A stretch of DNA of 64,000 nt, taken from NCBI RefSeq assembly GCF_019192965.1, contig NZ_JAHTKU010000025.1:1-64000 (forward strand), written 5' to 3'. The position numbers and the translations under genes are program-made. The stretch's first letter is position 1. Each line of letters begins with the position of its first letter. Positions 1 through 7,971 of this stretch are shown here, in pieces. The DNA is from Nocardioides daeguensis. GTDB taxonomy: Bacteria > Actinomycetota > Actinomycetes > Propionibacteriales > Nocardioidaceae. The notes under the pieces were generated by a model. The model saw only the letters and a program-made list of their open reading frames with translations. It made no database searches and was not told where the DNA came from.

Positions 1-2
1 AC

Positions 3-554
3 CGGCTCGCCGCCACCGACGAGCTTCCTCGTGACCACGGGTCGAAGCCGCGGGTGGTGGTCCTCATCGACCAGGACAGCTTGAAGCAGCAGGTGATCGA
101 TGCTGGTCTGGCCCGCAACGGGCACACGCCGACCGGTGCCCGGTTCTCCGCGAGTGCGGTACGACGCATGGCGTGTGATGCCGAGATCATCCCGAGCGTC
201 CTCGGTGCCGAAGGCCAAGTTCTCGACGTGGGCCGGGCCCAACGTCTGGTGACCGCCACGATCTGGATGGCGTTGGTCGTCCGGGACCGGCACTGTGCTT
301 TCCCGGGCTGTACCCGGATGCCGTTGGCCTGCGATGCCCACCACGTCGTGCATTGGGCCGACGGCGGCGCCACCAGCCTCGACAACCTCGTCATGCTCTG
401 CCGTCACCACCACGTCCTGGTCCACCAGACGCCGTGGGCCGTCCACATCGACCCCGACGCCCGACAACCCGTGTGGACCCCACCACCCAGACACGCCCTC
501 GACAGCCTCCGCGGGAGGGCGACCTACCGACCCGCCCGACCACGCGCCGCCTGA
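3..554 (+). CDS. HNH endonuclease domain protein, 3' part only (DUF222-HNH type)
   Basis: The frame is open from the window edge and stops at TGA 552-554, so only the last ~183 residues are visible and the true start lies outside. The visible part has an HNH nuclease fold: a Cys in CAFPGCTR, the catalytic His pair in CDAHHVVHWADGG, then a third conserved block in LVMLCRHHHVLVH. In Nocardioides and mycobacteria this module usually follows a DUF222 region and occurs in many copies; its role is unknown. An ATG at 54 is internal, because the upstream codons continue the protein without a stop. Confidence 0.8.
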   Translation, partial: RLAATDELPRDHGSKPRVVVLIDQDSLKQQVIDAGLARNGHTPTGARFSASAVRRMACDAEIIPSVLGAEGQVLDVGRAQRLVTATIWMALVVRDRHCAFPGCTRMPLACDAHHVVHWADGGATSLDNLVMLCRHHHVLVHQTPWAVHIDPDARQPVWTPPPRHALDSLRGRATYRPARPRAA

Positions 555-584
555 CCGCGCGTCGGTACGGGTAGACGCGCTGGT

Positions 585-977
585 TCAGCGCTGCAGCGTG
601 CCTTCGACCATGGCTACGGCGGGCAGGTCCGCCGGCGCCCAGTCCAGCTCGCCGAGCTGTGCGGCCGGCAACCACCGGATCGCCGCGTGCTCCGTGGGGG
701 CAGGCGTGCCCGACACCACCCGGCACCAGTACGTCGACAGCACGATCACGACCGACGACCCGACGTACCGGGTGGTGGTCACCGGATCGCCGACCTCCAC
801 GAGGCAGCCGAGCTCCTCGTGGATCTCCCGCGCCAGCGCAGCGCGCGGATCCTCGCCCGGCTCGACCTTGCCGCCGGGGAACTCCCACCTTCCGCCGGCC
901 TCGCCACCGGGGCCGCGTTGGGCGCACAGGACGAGGCTGTCCTGCACGATGACGGCACCGACGACGTCGATCTCCAC
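585..977 (-). CDS. Nudix hydrolase, MutT-like (probable 8-oxo-dGTP diphosphatase)
   Basis: About 130 residues with a complete Nudix box: GGKVEPGE, seven residues, then REIHEELG, matching G-x5-E-x7-REUxEExGU. MutT-type enzymes hydrolyse oxidised nucleoside triphosphates to the monophosphate and pyrophosphate. I chose the GTG at 977 (product MEIDVVGAVIVQ), where the domain begins. An in-frame ATG at 1016 would add 13 residues and overlap the start of the divergent CYTH gene at 1015. Substrate specificity cannot be read from the sequence. Confidence 0.82.
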   Translation of the reverse strand: MEIDVVGAVIVQDSLVLCAQRGPGGEAGGRWEFPGGKVEPGEDPRAALAREIHEELGCLVEVGDPVTTTRYVGSSVVIVLSTYWCRVVSGTPAPTEHAAIRWLPAAQLGELDWAPADLPAVAMVEGTLQR

Positions 978-1014
978 GGGCCGATGGTCGCAGGTCGGGG
1001 AACACAATGGCCCC

Positions 1015-1497
1015 ATGGTCTCCCTGAAGTACGCGGTGGTGGAGCGCGAGCGGCGGTTCCTCGTGGCGGCGATCCCGCACGGCGTGAGCGAGGTGTGGGA
1101 GATCGAGGACCGGTACGTCGACGGGGCGCGGCTGCGGCTGCGGGAGGTGCGCAAGCCCGACGGGTCGGTGCAGCGCAAGGTGGGGCACAATGTCCGGCTC
1201 GGCGAGGGGCCGGCCGAGGTGGCGTGCACCTCGCTCTACCTCGACGACGCGGAGTGGTCGCTCCTCGCTGACCGACTCCCCACGAGAAGGCTGCGCAAGC
1301 GGCGGCACCACGTGCACCGCGACGGGCTGCACGTCGTGGTCGACGAGCTCGAGGACGGGACGCTGGTGGCTGAGATCGACGACGGCGACGCGACGCCGGT
1401 TGCTGTCCCGGACTGGCTCGAGGTCGTCTCCGACGTCAGCGCGGACGAGGCGTGGACGGGCGCAGCCCTCGCCGCGACCCGCGACCGGACTGCCTGA
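1015..1497 (+). CDS. CYTH-domain protein
   Basis: 160 residues. The N-terminus has the CYTH signature, here VVERERRFLV (ExExR/K), followed by RYVDGARLRLR and a C-terminal VVVDELEDGTLVAEI strand with acidic residues. CYTH proteins fold into a tunnel that binds triphosphates with divalent metal; members include triphosphatases and class IV adenylate cyclases. The exact reaction is not clear from the sequence. It is divergent from the Nudix gene, with start codons close enough to share a promoter region. Confidence 0.75.
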   Translation: MVSLKYAVVERERRFLVAAIPHGVSEVWEIEDRYVDGARLRLREVRKPDGSVQRKVGHNVRLGEGPAEVACTSLYLDDAEWSLLADRLPTRRLRKRRHHVHRDGLHVVVDELEDGTLVAEIDDGDATPVAVPDWLEVVSDVSADEAWTGAALAATRDRTA

Positions 1498-1516
1498 CCC
1501 TCGTGCTGCCGGGCCG

Positions 1517-2140
1517 ATGGCTATCGTCGGCCGGGTGAGCGCAGTCGACCCCGCCGACGTCGTACGACGAGCGCGGGAGCTCCTGGGCCGCACGATCATC
1601 GGCCACGGCGTGACGGTGCGGATCACCGAGGTGGAGGCGTACGGCGGCTGTGAGGACCCGGCGTCGCACGCATTCACGCGCACGCCGCGCTCGGAGATCA
1701 TGTACGGGCCGGCGTACCGGCTCTACGTGTACCGCTCCTACGGGATCCATCTGTGCGCCAACGTCGTCACCGGGCCGACGGAGATCGGGGCGGCGGTGCT
1801 GCTGCGGGCCGGCGAGGTGGTCGACGGCACGGAGGTGGCGCGGTTCCGTCGCGGGCAGACCCCGCCCGAGCGCGACCACCACCTGGCGCGCGGACCGGGC
1901 AACCTGGCGCGGGCGCTGGGGATCACGCTCGACGACCTCGGCACCGACCTGCTGGCCGAGCACGACGAGGAGGAGTTCGTCGGCGTCCGCCTGGGTCCGC
2001 AGACGCCCGTGGCGGACGCCATCGCGAGCGGCCCGCGCGTGGGGGTGTCCAAGGCGGCCGACGTCTTGTGGCGGTTCTGGCTCCCGGGTGACCCGACGGT
2101 GTCGGCGTACCGGCGGAGCCCCCGAGCGCCGAGGAGCTGA
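1517..2140 (+). CDS. mpg: 3-methyladenine DNA glycosylase (Mpg/AAG family)
   Basis: 207 residues, the usual length of the family. It removes alkylated purines (3-methyladenine, hypoxanthine) to start base excision repair. Family marks are the EVEAYGG segment with the catalytic Glu, ASHAFTRTPRSEIMYGP, a Tyr-rich YRLYVYRSYGIHLCANVV, and GPGNLARALGI near the C-terminus. The ATG at 1517 is taken as start; a GTG at 1535 is possible. The stop lies inside a strong hairpin shared with the convergent TetR gene. Confidence 0.92.
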   Translation: MAIVGRVSAVDPADVVRRARELLGRTIIGHGVTVRITEVEAYGGCEDPASHAFTRTPRSEIMYGPAYRLYVYRSYGIHLCANVVTGPTEIGAAVLLRAGEVVDGTEVARFRRGQTPPERDHHLARGPGNLARALGITLDDLGTDLLAEHDEEEFVGVRLGPQTPVADAIASGPRVGVSKAADVLWRFWLPGDPTVSAYRRSPRAPRS

Positions 2141-2166
2141 GCGACCCGGCGGGCCGGGTCGCTCAG
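2137..2166. terminator. Bidirectional terminator hairpin containing both stop codons
   Basis: Perfect 13-bp stem (2137-2149 with 2154-2166) and a 4-nt loop CGGG. The TGA of the glycosylase gene (2138-2140) and the TGA of the leftward TetR gene (2163-2165) both lie within the stem. No U-tract follows on either side, which is usual in high-GC actinobacteria. Confidence 0.75.
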
Positions 2167-2747
2167 TCGCCCGGCGGCACCACCCGCGCGACCAACGCGG
2201 TGACCAGGTCGGCGAGGTCGTCGGGGTTGCTGGCGTGCAGGCCCGGCAGGGTGAGGTGCTCGAAGAGCAGGCCGGTCATCGCCAGGTAGAGCGCCCGCGC
2301 GGCCTCCGGGCCCCCGGGGAATCCGCCGTCGACGTGGTCGGCGGTGATCGCCTCGAGGTTCGCGCGGAACCGGGTCGTGAAGACCTCGCGCAGCCCGGGG
2401 TGCCGCGAGGCCTCCATGCGTAGCTCGAACAGGGCGAGGTGGCCGGCCCGGTCGGCCTCGGCGCGGGCGACCAGGTCGTGCATCAGCGTGGTCTCGAGCT
2501 CGCGCGTGCGGGGGGCGTCGAGCCGGTCGGCGACCTGGGCCGGGTCCGGGGTGAGGCGTAGGAAGACGTGGTCGCACAGCTCGCGCAGCAGGTCGTCGCG
2601 GGAGCGGAAGTAGTTCGACGTCGTGCCGGTCGCCACGCCTGCCTGCTCGTCGACCGCGCGGAAGGTCAGGCCGCGGGCGCCGACGCTGGCGAGCAGGTCG
2701 GTGGCGGCGTCGAGGAGCTGGGCTCGGCGGGCGGGGTTGCGGGCCAT
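2163..2747 (-). CDS. TetR-family transcriptional regulator
   Basis: 194 residues. An N-terminal TetR helix-turn-helix (about residues 10-55) reads LLDAATDLLASVGARGLTFRAVDEQAGVATGTTSNYF in segments, with the typical SNYFRSRDDLL end. The remaining helical part is a ligand/dimer domain without recognisable specificity. It is divergent from a reductase-like gene starting at 2825, so that gene is the likely target. The ligand is unknown. Confidence 0.85.
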   Translation of the reverse strand: MARNPARRAQLLDAATDLLASVGARGLTFRAVDEQAGVATGTTSNYFRSRDDLLRELCDHVFLRLTPDPAQVADRLDAPRTRELETTLMHDLVARAEADRAGHLALFELRMEASRHPGLREVFTTRFRANLEAITADHVDGGFPGGPEAARALYLAMTGLLFEHLTLPGLHASNPDDLADLVTALVARVVPPGD

Positions 2748-2781
2748 GGCGGCATCCTGCCGAAGTCCGTCGCGCCTGACA

Positions 2782-2809
2782 ACTACGGTTGACGTACTGC
2801 AAATGTAGT
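2782..2809. promoter_or_regulatory. Possible operator in the TetR/reductase divergent gap
   Basis: The 77-bp gap is AT-richer than its surroundings and contains ACTAC (2782-2786) and GTAGT (2805-2809), an inverted repeat 18 bp apart, with TTGACG at 2789-2794 between. Position and symmetry suit a TetR operator over a promoter, but the arms are short. Confidence 0.3.
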
Positions 2810-2824
2810 GGTTGAGTCCCCGTC

Positions 2825-3397
2825 ATGCCCGCGCTCACCTACTACGTCGGCGTCACCCTCGACGGCTTCATCGCCGGACCACGCGACGAGGTCGACTTCT
2901 TCGGCCTCTCCGACGACTTCCTGGCCTTCCTCGCCGACGAGTACGCCGATCTCCAGCCGACCCACCTGCGCGCCGCCCTCGGCGCCACCGACGCGCCGCT
3001 CAGGCGCTACGACACCGTCGTGATGGGGCGGCGCACCTACGACCCCGCGCTCGTGGCCGGCATCGCCGACCCCTACGCCCACCTGCGCACCGTGGTCGTC
3101 AGTACGTCGCTGCCCGCCGCCGACGGTCCCGTCGAGATCACGGCCGAGCCCCCGCTCGACGTGGTCCGCCGGCTCAAGGCGACCGACTCGCCGTACGACG
3201 TCTGCCTGGCCGGCGGCGGCCGGCTCGCTGGGGCGGTGAGCGCCGAGATCGACCGTCTCGTGGTGAAGAAGTACCCGGTCGTCGCGGGCGACGGCGTGCG
3301 CATGCTCACGCGCGGCTTCGCGCCCGAGGCGTTCGGGCTGGAGGACGTGCGCACGTTCGACAACGGCTGCGCCGTGCTGGAGTACGTCCGACAGTAG
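2825..3397 (+). CDS. Dihydrofolate reductase-like protein (RibD C-terminal family)
   Basis: 190 residues. Starts LTYYVGVTLDGFIAGP, the typical first strand and substrate loop of the RibD-C/DHFR-like family, then DTVVMGRRTYDPAL, VVVSTSLP and CLAGGGRLAGAV, the NADPH-binding glycine loop. Family members reduce small heterocycles with NADPH; the physiological substrate of stand-alone copies is generally unknown. The ATG at 2825 is the first start after the TetR gap. It lies just upstream of ppnP (12-bp gap). Confidence 0.78.
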   Translation: MPALTYYVGVTLDGFIAGPRDEVDFFGLSDDFLAFLADEYADLQPTHLRAALGATDAPLRRYDTVVMGRRTYDPALVAGIADPYAHLRTVVVSTSLPAADGPVEITAEPPLDVVRRLKATDSPYDVCLAGGGRLAGAVSAEIDRLVVKKYPVVAGDGVRMLTRGFAPEAFGLEDVRTFDNGCAVLEYVRQ

Positions 3398-3408
3398 GCT
3401 TCGAGCCC

Positions 3409-3732
3409 GTGACCAGTGAGCAGACGACGTACGAGAACGTCACCCTCGACCCGCAGGCCAACGTCTACTTCGACGGCGCCTGCGTCAGCCACACCTTCTA
3501 CCTCGCCGACGGCACCCGGAAGTCGGCGGGCGTGATCTTCCCGGCGAGCCTCACCTTCGGCACCGCCGCGCCCGAGGTGATGGAGCTCAACGCCGGCAGG
3601 TGCCGGATCCGGCTGGCGGGCTCCGAGGAGTGGCAGGAGTACGGCGCGGGCGAGTCGTTCAGCGTGCCGGGTGACTCCTCCTTCGACATCGAGGTCACCG
3701 AGACCCTCGGCTACGTCTGCCACTACGGCTGA
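3409..3732 (+). CDS. ppnP: Pyrimidine/purine nucleoside phosphorylase (PpnP, DUF1255)
   Basis: 107 residues, slightly longer than the ~94 of E. coli PpnP. A single-domain cupin, with YFDGACVSHTFYLADGTRKSAGVI near the N-terminus (in segments), GTAAPEVMELNAG, and FSVPGDSSFDIEV. The family phosphorolyses diverse nucleosides to free base and ribose 1-phosphate. The GTG at 3409 is 12 bp after the reductase-like gene, so the two may be cotranscribed. An inverted repeat follows the stop. Confidence 0.85.
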   Translation: MTSEQTTYENVTLDPQANVYFDGACVSHTFYLADGTRKSAGVIFPASLTFGTAAPEVMELNAGRCRIRLAGSEEWQEYGAGESFSVPGDSSFDIEVTETLGYVCHYG

Positions 3733-3739
3733 CCCCGTC

Positions 3740-3765
3740 CTCCCCGGGGATGCAACCCCGGGGAG
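3740..3765. terminator. Hairpin after ppnP, overlapping a possible ECF promoter
   Basis: Perfect 10-bp stem CTCCCCGGGG (3740-3749) with CCCCGGGGAG (3756-3765), 6-nt loop ATGCAA. It sits 8 bp after the ppnP stop and 22 bp before the sigma-factor ATG. GCAACC (3752-3757) followed by CGTGTA (3775-3780) resembles the GCAAC/CGT type of ECF promoter. The element may both terminate ppnP and hold the sigma gene's promoter; the promoter part is inference. Confidence 0.5.
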
Positions 3766-3786
3766 AGCGCCGCACGTGTAGGGAGC

Positions 3787-4338
3787 ATGAGACCGAAGGC
3801 CCGCGACGCCGAGTTCGAGGATTTCGTACGCCGCCGCCGCTCCCACCTGCTCGGCACCGCCGCGGTGCTGACCGCGGGTGACCACCACCTCGCCGAGGAC
3901 CTGGTCCAGGGCGTGCTGGTGCGGCTGTACCTCGCCTGGGGGCGCGCCACCCGCCGTGGAGGTGTCGACGCCTATGCCCGCAGGGCGCTCGTCAACGCCT
4001 TCATCGACCACCGCCGCCGTCCGTCGGTGGCCCGGGAGACGGTGACCGACACGGTCCCGGACCGGGCCGCCGCCGCGGCGCCGGCCGCTGCCTCGTTCGG
4101 CGCGGCGGAGGTCGACGCCGAGCTGCTCGCGGCGTTGAAGGCGCTGCCGGAGCGGATGCGGGCGGCCGTGGTGCTGCGGCACGTCGCCGACCTCAGCGTC
4201 GAGGACGCCGCGGACGCGCTCGGGTGCAGCCCGGGCACGGTCAAGAGCCAGACGGCTCGCGGTCTCGCCAAGCTGCGGGAGCTCCTCCCGCAGGCCGCAC
4301 CGATCCCGGCCGCCCCCTACGAAGGAGACCCGACATGA
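3787..4338 (+). CDS. RNA polymerase sigma factor, SigE family (ECF)
   Basis: 183 residues, ECF size. Region 2 is at the N-terminus (FEDFVRRRRSHLLGTAAVLT, then HLAEDLVQGVLVRLYLAW); an Ala-rich linker leads to region 4 (LKALPERMRAAVVLRHVADLSVEDAADALG, with CSPGTVKSQTARGLAKLRELL as the HTH). RMRAAVVLRH and GTVKSQ are typical of the actinobacterial SigE family. Its stop overlaps the ATG of the next gene (ATGA), so the two are translationally coupled and probably form a sigma/partner pair. Confidence 0.9.
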   Translation: MRPKARDAEFEDFVRRRRSHLLGTAAVLTAGDHHLAEDLVQGVLVRLYLAWGRATRRGGVDAYARRALVNAFIDHRRRPSVARETVTDTVPDRAAAAAPAAASFGAAEVDAELLAALKALPERMRAAVVLRHVADLSVEDAADALGCSPGTVKSQTARGLAKLRELLPQAAPIPAAPYEGDPT

Positions 4339-5003
4339 GCGACCTCCCCGACCTCACCGACCGGCTGCACCGGCTGCACCGCCTCGGCGGCGAGGCCCCC
4401 GCACCCTCCGACGAGACCGTCCGACGCGACCTGGCCCGCGGCCGGGGCGCCGCGCGGCGCCGCGCGCTGCGGGTCGGCACCGCCGGCCTCACCCTGGTCG
4501 CCGTCGCCGGCGTGGGCACGGCGATCGCCGTCAGCGCCGACCGCTCACCCGCCCCCGCCCCGTCCATCGCCGCACCGAGCACCTCCGGCTCGGCCGACCC
4601 GGGGGCGCGCGTCCAGCTGGTCGCCTACACCGGCGAGCAGCAGCCCGGCTTCGTCGTCGCCAAGGTCCCGGCGGGCTTCGTGCTCGAGGGCGCCACGCCG
4701 TACAACCTCAACGTCGCCCGTGCCGACGACCACAGCGGACTCGACGTGTTCGAGGACAAGCTCGTCGTCATGCTCGAGTCGCAGTCGGTCACCGGCGAGC
4801 CCGAGGGTGCCCCGGTGAAGGTCGGCGCGCACGACGGCTGGCTGCGCACCGCCGAGGGCGGCAGCCAGATCCTGACCTACGACGACGGGGAGCACCGCGT
4901 CGTCGTCCAGGCCTGGGAGTCCCTGGGCCTCAGCGACGAGCAGGTCATCGAGTTCGCCGAGGGCGTCACCGTGACCGCCCAGGCGCAGGCCGGCGTCGGC
5001 TGA
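4335..5003 (+). CDS. Membrane-anchored protein coupled to the ECF sigma factor
   Basis: 222 residues. A cytoplasmic N-terminus of about 50 residues rich in Asp/Arg is followed by one transmembrane helix (VGTAGLTLVAVAGVGTAIAV) and a Pro/Ala/Ser linker, then a folded extracytoplasmic domain of about 130 residues. The topology and 4-bp overlap with the sigma gene are those of an anti-sigma or sensor partner. No zinc-binding anti-sigma motif (HxxxCxxC) is present, so an anti-sigma function is inference. Confidence 0.6.
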   Translation: MSDLPDLTDRLHRLHRLGGEAPAPSDETVRRDLARGRGAARRRALRVGTAGLTLVAVAGVGTAIAVSADRSPAPAPSIAAPSTSGSADPGARVQLVAYTGEQQPGFVVAKVPAGFVLEGATPYNLNVARADDHSGLDVFEDKLVVMLESQSVTGEPEGAPVKVGAHDGWLRTAEGGSQILTYDDGEHRVVVQAWESLGLSDEQVIEFAEGVTVTAQAQAGVG

Positions 5004-5073
5004 CACCTGCCCGGGGGGAGGGGCCTGTGGATGAGCCCCGACGCCTGGCGCGGATCTGGCGCAGGCTCGGGGC

Positions 5074-5487
5074 ATGGACGACCACGACATCGAGCCCCTC
5101 CGCCCGCCCGGCCAGCTTCCGCCCCTCGTCGACCAGGCCGCCCTCGAGCGCACCTGGTGCTCGCTCATGGGGGCGCTCGGCTTCGCGACGCCCCAGCTGT
5201 GGGTGCTGCTCGTCGACGGCGACCAGCCGCTGCACGTCATCGAGGTCACCGACCTCCCGACCGAGCCGGTCGACCGCGACGTCGACAGCATCGGCCTGCT
5301 GGTCCGACAGGCGCACCAGCACGACCTGAGGTGCGCGTTCCTGTACGCGCGGCCGGGCGGCGCGCCGCGGACCCCGGGCGACCTCGGCTGGGCACGCGGG
5401 CTGGTCGGGCTCGACGCCCGGTGGCCGGTCCACCTCGCCAACGACGCCGAGCTGCGGGTCGTGGCGCCCGACGATCTCGCCGCCTGA
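5074..5487 (+). CDS. Hypothetical protein
   Basis: 137 residues; I do not recognise the family. Predicted alpha/beta, soluble, no signal peptide. It has a central WVLLVDGDQPLHVIEV strand pair and an Asp-rich segment, and looks like the small SAF/DUF-type proteins with sequence DLRCAFLYARPGG near the C-terminus. The ATG at 5074 follows GGGGC with no clear Shine-Dalgarno. It stands alone between the sigma pair and a convergent DUF2237 gene. Confidence 0.6.
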   Translation: MDDHDIEPLRPPGQLPPLVDQAALERTWCSLMGALGFATPQLWVLLVDGDQPLHVIEVTDLPTEPVDRDVDSIGLLVRQAHQHDLRCAFLYARPGGAPRTPGDLGWARGLVGLDARWPVHLANDAELRVVAPDDLAA

Positions 5488-5503
5488 CGCGACGTCGGCG
5501 ACG

Positions 5504-5911
5504 CTAGCCGAGCTCGCTCAGGTCGTCCGGTACGTCGACCGAGTGCTCGCGCAGCACCTCGATCGGGATCAGGCGCAGTGCCCGCTCGTTCGTCGAGGCG
5601 AGCACGACCGGCGCGGCGACGCCGTCGGCGTAGGCCTGGAGCCAGCGGCCGGCGACCACGCACCAGCGATCGCCCGGGTGCAGGCCGGGGAAGCGCCACT
5701 CGGGGCGGGGCGTCGACAGGTCGTTGCCGACCGCCTGCTGGTGGGCGAGGAACTCCTCGGTCATCACGGCGCACACCGCGTGCAGGCCGACGTCCTGCGG
5801 GCCGCACGAGCAGTTCCCGTCACGCAGGAAGCCGGTCATCGGGTCGGTGCCGCACGGCTGGAGCGCGCCGCCCAGCACGTTGCGCTCGCTGGGGGTCCCG
5901 GCCTCGCTCAC
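5504..5911 (-). CDS. DUF2237 family protein
   Basis: About 135 residues. It carries the family's opening NVLGGALQPCGTDPMTGFLRDG, with CSCGPQDVGLHAVCAV and a C-terminal HPGDRWCVVAGRWLQAY. Several conserved Cys and His residues suggest metal or redox function, but the family is uncharacterised. The GTG at 5911 is used because the codons before it fall 5 bp after the upstream gene's stop (5916-5918) and an AGG lies 10 nt upstream. Likely cotranscribed with the membrane protein upstream. Confidence 0.75.
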   Translation of the reverse strand: MSEAGTPSERNVLGGALQPCGTDPMTGFLRDGNCSCGPQDVGLHAVCAVMTEEFLAHQQAVGNDLSTPRPEWRFPGLHPGDRWCVVAGRWLQAYADGVAAPVVLASTNERALRLIPIEVLREHSVDVPDDLSELG

Positions 5912-5915
5912 GAGG

Positions 5916-7004
5916 TCAATCCTCGCCCCGGGCGAGCAGCTGTGTCGACCGGGTCCGGTTGGCCGCGGCGTTGGTGAGGAGGATGACGAGCAGGCCGAGT
6001 CCGGCGTAGAGGCCGAGGACCACGAAGGCCGCGACGGTCGACGCGTCGGGGAAGTACATCGCGTCGCGGGCCACGGTCGCACCGGCGCCCGGCGGGAGCA
6101 GCTGGCCGACGGCGTTGCCGGCCCGCGGCAGCATCTCGGGGGCGATCGAGGAGCCCGAGATGATCAGCCCGAGAGTGAAGTACAGGCCGCCGACGAGCGA
6201 TCCCGCCGGCCCGACGAGCGCGACGGCCGCGGCCGTGGACGCCGTCACGGCCAGCGAGATGAGGGCCAGGCCGCCGAACAGGACGAGGTGGTCGGCGTCC
6301 TTGCCGACGCCGAACAGCGCCATCGCGACCAGCGCGACGCCGGCGGAGGCGAGGGCATAGACGACCAGGAGCGCGGCGTGACCCAGGCCCCGCGCGGTCG
6401 AGCGCTGGGTCAGGCCGCGCAGCCGGCCGAGGGCGAGGGAGGCGATCGATCCGCCGAGGCACAGCGCCTGGATCACGAAGCCGAGCGAGCTGCCGGCGCT
6501 GTCCGCCTTCGGCAGCGGCACGACATCGGTGACCGGCGGCGCGGAGGCCAGCTGGGCCACCGTCTCGGCGGGGACCGGCTGCCCGGCGGCGACGAGCTGC
6601 TGGACCTGCGCCTGCACCTGGTCCTGGTAGGCCTTCGAGAACGACGCCTTGAACAGGTTGGCCACCGACGGCGAGGCGGCCGTCGCGACGTAGAGCGTGG
6701 GCTGCGGGCCGGCGAAGGCGACGCCGCCGTAGGCCTTGCGCTCGCGGATCGCCTGCTGCAGCGCGGTCGCGTCGTCGTACACCTCGACCTTGAAGTCGCC
6801 ACCCTCCTCGAGGGCGGTGGTGAGCTGGGCGCGCTGCTCGGCGGACCCGACGATGCCGACGGGCAGGTCGTCGGGTGCGGGGGAGTGCGCCATCGCCAGG
6901 TAGTAGATGCCGAGGACGAGCTGGATCAGCGCGCCGGCGGCGGCGATGGCCAGGCCGAGCTTCGACAGCTTGCGGAGTCCGACGGGAGCAGGCGATTCGC
7001 TCAT
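5916..7004 (-). CDS. ABC-2-type / YhgE-Pip-like membrane protein
   Basis: 362 residues from the ATG at 7004 (an ATG at 7016 would add four). One N-terminal transmembrane helix (LGLAIAAAGALIQLVLGIYY) is followed by an extracytoplasmic domain of about 150 residues, then five C-terminal helices. This N-helix, large loop and five-helix arrangement is that of ABC-2-like/YhgE-Pip/SNG1 proteins, which act in export or envelope functions. No ATPase gene is adjacent, and the substrate is unknown. Upstream lies a repeat array rather than a gene. Confidence 0.6.
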   Translation of the reverse strand: MSESPAPVGLRKLSKLGLAIAAAGALIQLVLGIYYLAMAHSPAPDDLPVGIVGSAEQRAQLTTALEEGGDFKVEVYDDATALQQAIRERKAYGGVAFAGPQPTLYVATAASPSVANLFKASFSKAYQDQVQAQVQQLVAAGQPVPAETVAQLASAPPVTDVVPLPKADSAGSSLGFVIQALCLGGSIASLALGRLRGLTQRSTARGLGHAALLVVYALASAGVALVAMALFGVGKDADHLVLFGGLALISLAVTASTAAAVALVGPAGSLVGGLYFTLGLIISGSSIAPEMLPRAGNAVGQLLPPGAGATVARDAMYFPDASTVAAFVVLGLYAGLGLLVILLTNAAANRTRSTQLLARGED

Positions 7005-7030
7005 GGGACGAAGCATGTCAAAGGTCGTTC

Positions 7031-7320
7031 GTCGAGTAGCCGCCGGAGCGAGGAACGAGCGGAGGTGCGGGTTGGTCGTCGAGTAGCCGCCGGAGCGAGG
7101 AACGAGCGGAGGTGCGGGTTGGTCGTCGAGTAGCCGCCGGAGCGAGGAACGAGCGGAGGTGGCGTATCGAGACGCCCCTGGACGCGCCTCGCCAAGCCAC
7201 GGCCTCGTTCCTCAGCCGCGGGTTGGTCGTCGAGTAGCCGCCGGAGCGAGGAACGAGCGGAGGTGGCGTATCGAGACGCCCCTGGAACCGCCTCGACAAG
7301 CCACGGCCTCGTTCCTCAGC
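7031..7320. repeat. REP-type intergenic repeat array, four copies
   Basis: The sequence GTCGAGTAGCCGCCGG, continuing through GAGCGAGGAACGAGCGGAGGTG, occurs at 7031, 7078, 7125 and 7229. The first three are spaced exactly 47 bp apart. Copies 3 and 4 belong to a longer 104-bp unit that continues with GGCGTATCGAGACGCCCCTG and ends in an inverted partner (GGCCTCGTTCCTCAGCCGCGGG in segments). The array fills the whole gap between the ABC-2-like gene and the zinc-ribbon gene. A related palindromic element is at 23024-23135. Confidence 0.8.
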
Positions 7321-7338
7321 CGCGGGCTACGCGACGGT

Positions 7339-7971
7339 CTACCCGCAGTTGTCGCACACGCCCGTCGCGGGCAGTGCCATGAAGCACGTCGGGCAGATCG
7401 CGACCACGGGCTCGGGCGCGACCGGCTTGGCCGGCGCCTTGGGCTTGGTCGCCCGCGGGGTCCGGGCCGCCTTCTCGGTGGCCGTCGGGACCCGGCTCTC
7501 CCGCACCTCGGGGACCGGCGGCGCCTCGACGACGGGCGGCACCCAGCCCGGCGGCGGCGGGTCGGTGATGCCGAACCGGCCGAGCACCTCGCGGGCGGCC
7601 TCGGTCGGCTGGTGCTTGGGGCGGGTGACGATGTCGAACGGGGACGACGCGCCCTCGAGGAAGGTCTGCGCGTCGGGGCGCAGCGTGGCCGGCGGACGGC
7701 GGTGCCGCCAGCGCTGCGGGGTCGCCCCCTTCTGGGTGATCGTCACCAGCTCGGGGCGGTCCCAGGCGACCAGCGCCCAGTCGTCGTGGTGGCTGGTCGC
7801 CCACACGGCGAGCGGTACGTCGCCCGCGTCGGCGGCCGCGCGCAGCGCGATCCGCTCCGGGTTCGAGAACCGGCCCTTGACGTGGAGGACGCCCGGCAGT
7901 GGCTCGGAGACGTCGTACTCCTCGCCCTGCAGTTGGGTGATCAGCTTCGCGAGGTCAGGCGTGTTCTCCAT
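7339..7971 (-). CDS. Zinc-ribbon-tailed hypothetical protein
   Basis: 210 residues from the ATG at 7971. The N-terminal half is a compact alpha/beta segment (LAKLITQLQGEEYDVSEPL; VWATSHHDDWALVAWDRPELV). A Pro-rich and then Ala/Lys-rich linker leads to a C-terminal zinc ribbon CPTC...CDNC. The family is common in Nocardioides and unassigned. The start overlaps the 3' end of the FadR-type regulator gene by 17 bp, so the two are probably cotranscribed. Confidence 0.6.
   Translation of the reverse strand: MENTPDLAKLITQLQGEEYDVSEPLPGVLHVKGRFSNPERIALRAAADAGDVPLAVWATSHHDDWALVAWDRPELVTITQKGATPQRWRHRRPPATLRPDAQTFLEGASSPFDIVTRPKHQPTEAAREVLGRFGITDPPPPGWVPPVVEAPPVPEVRESRVPTATEKAARTPRATKPKAPAKPVAPEPVVAICPTCFMALPATGVCDNCG

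Noticed and set aside
5045..5062. CTGGCGC repeated at an 11-bp distance before the hypothetical gene at 5074, considered as a fourth SARP-type site
   Set aside because: Only two units, no CCAG core, and no xAnnnT box at the right distance.
7031..7320. Regular repeats considered as a CRISPR array
   Set aside because: The spacers between the first three copies are identical to each other and very short, copies are part of a longer unit, and there are no cas genes.
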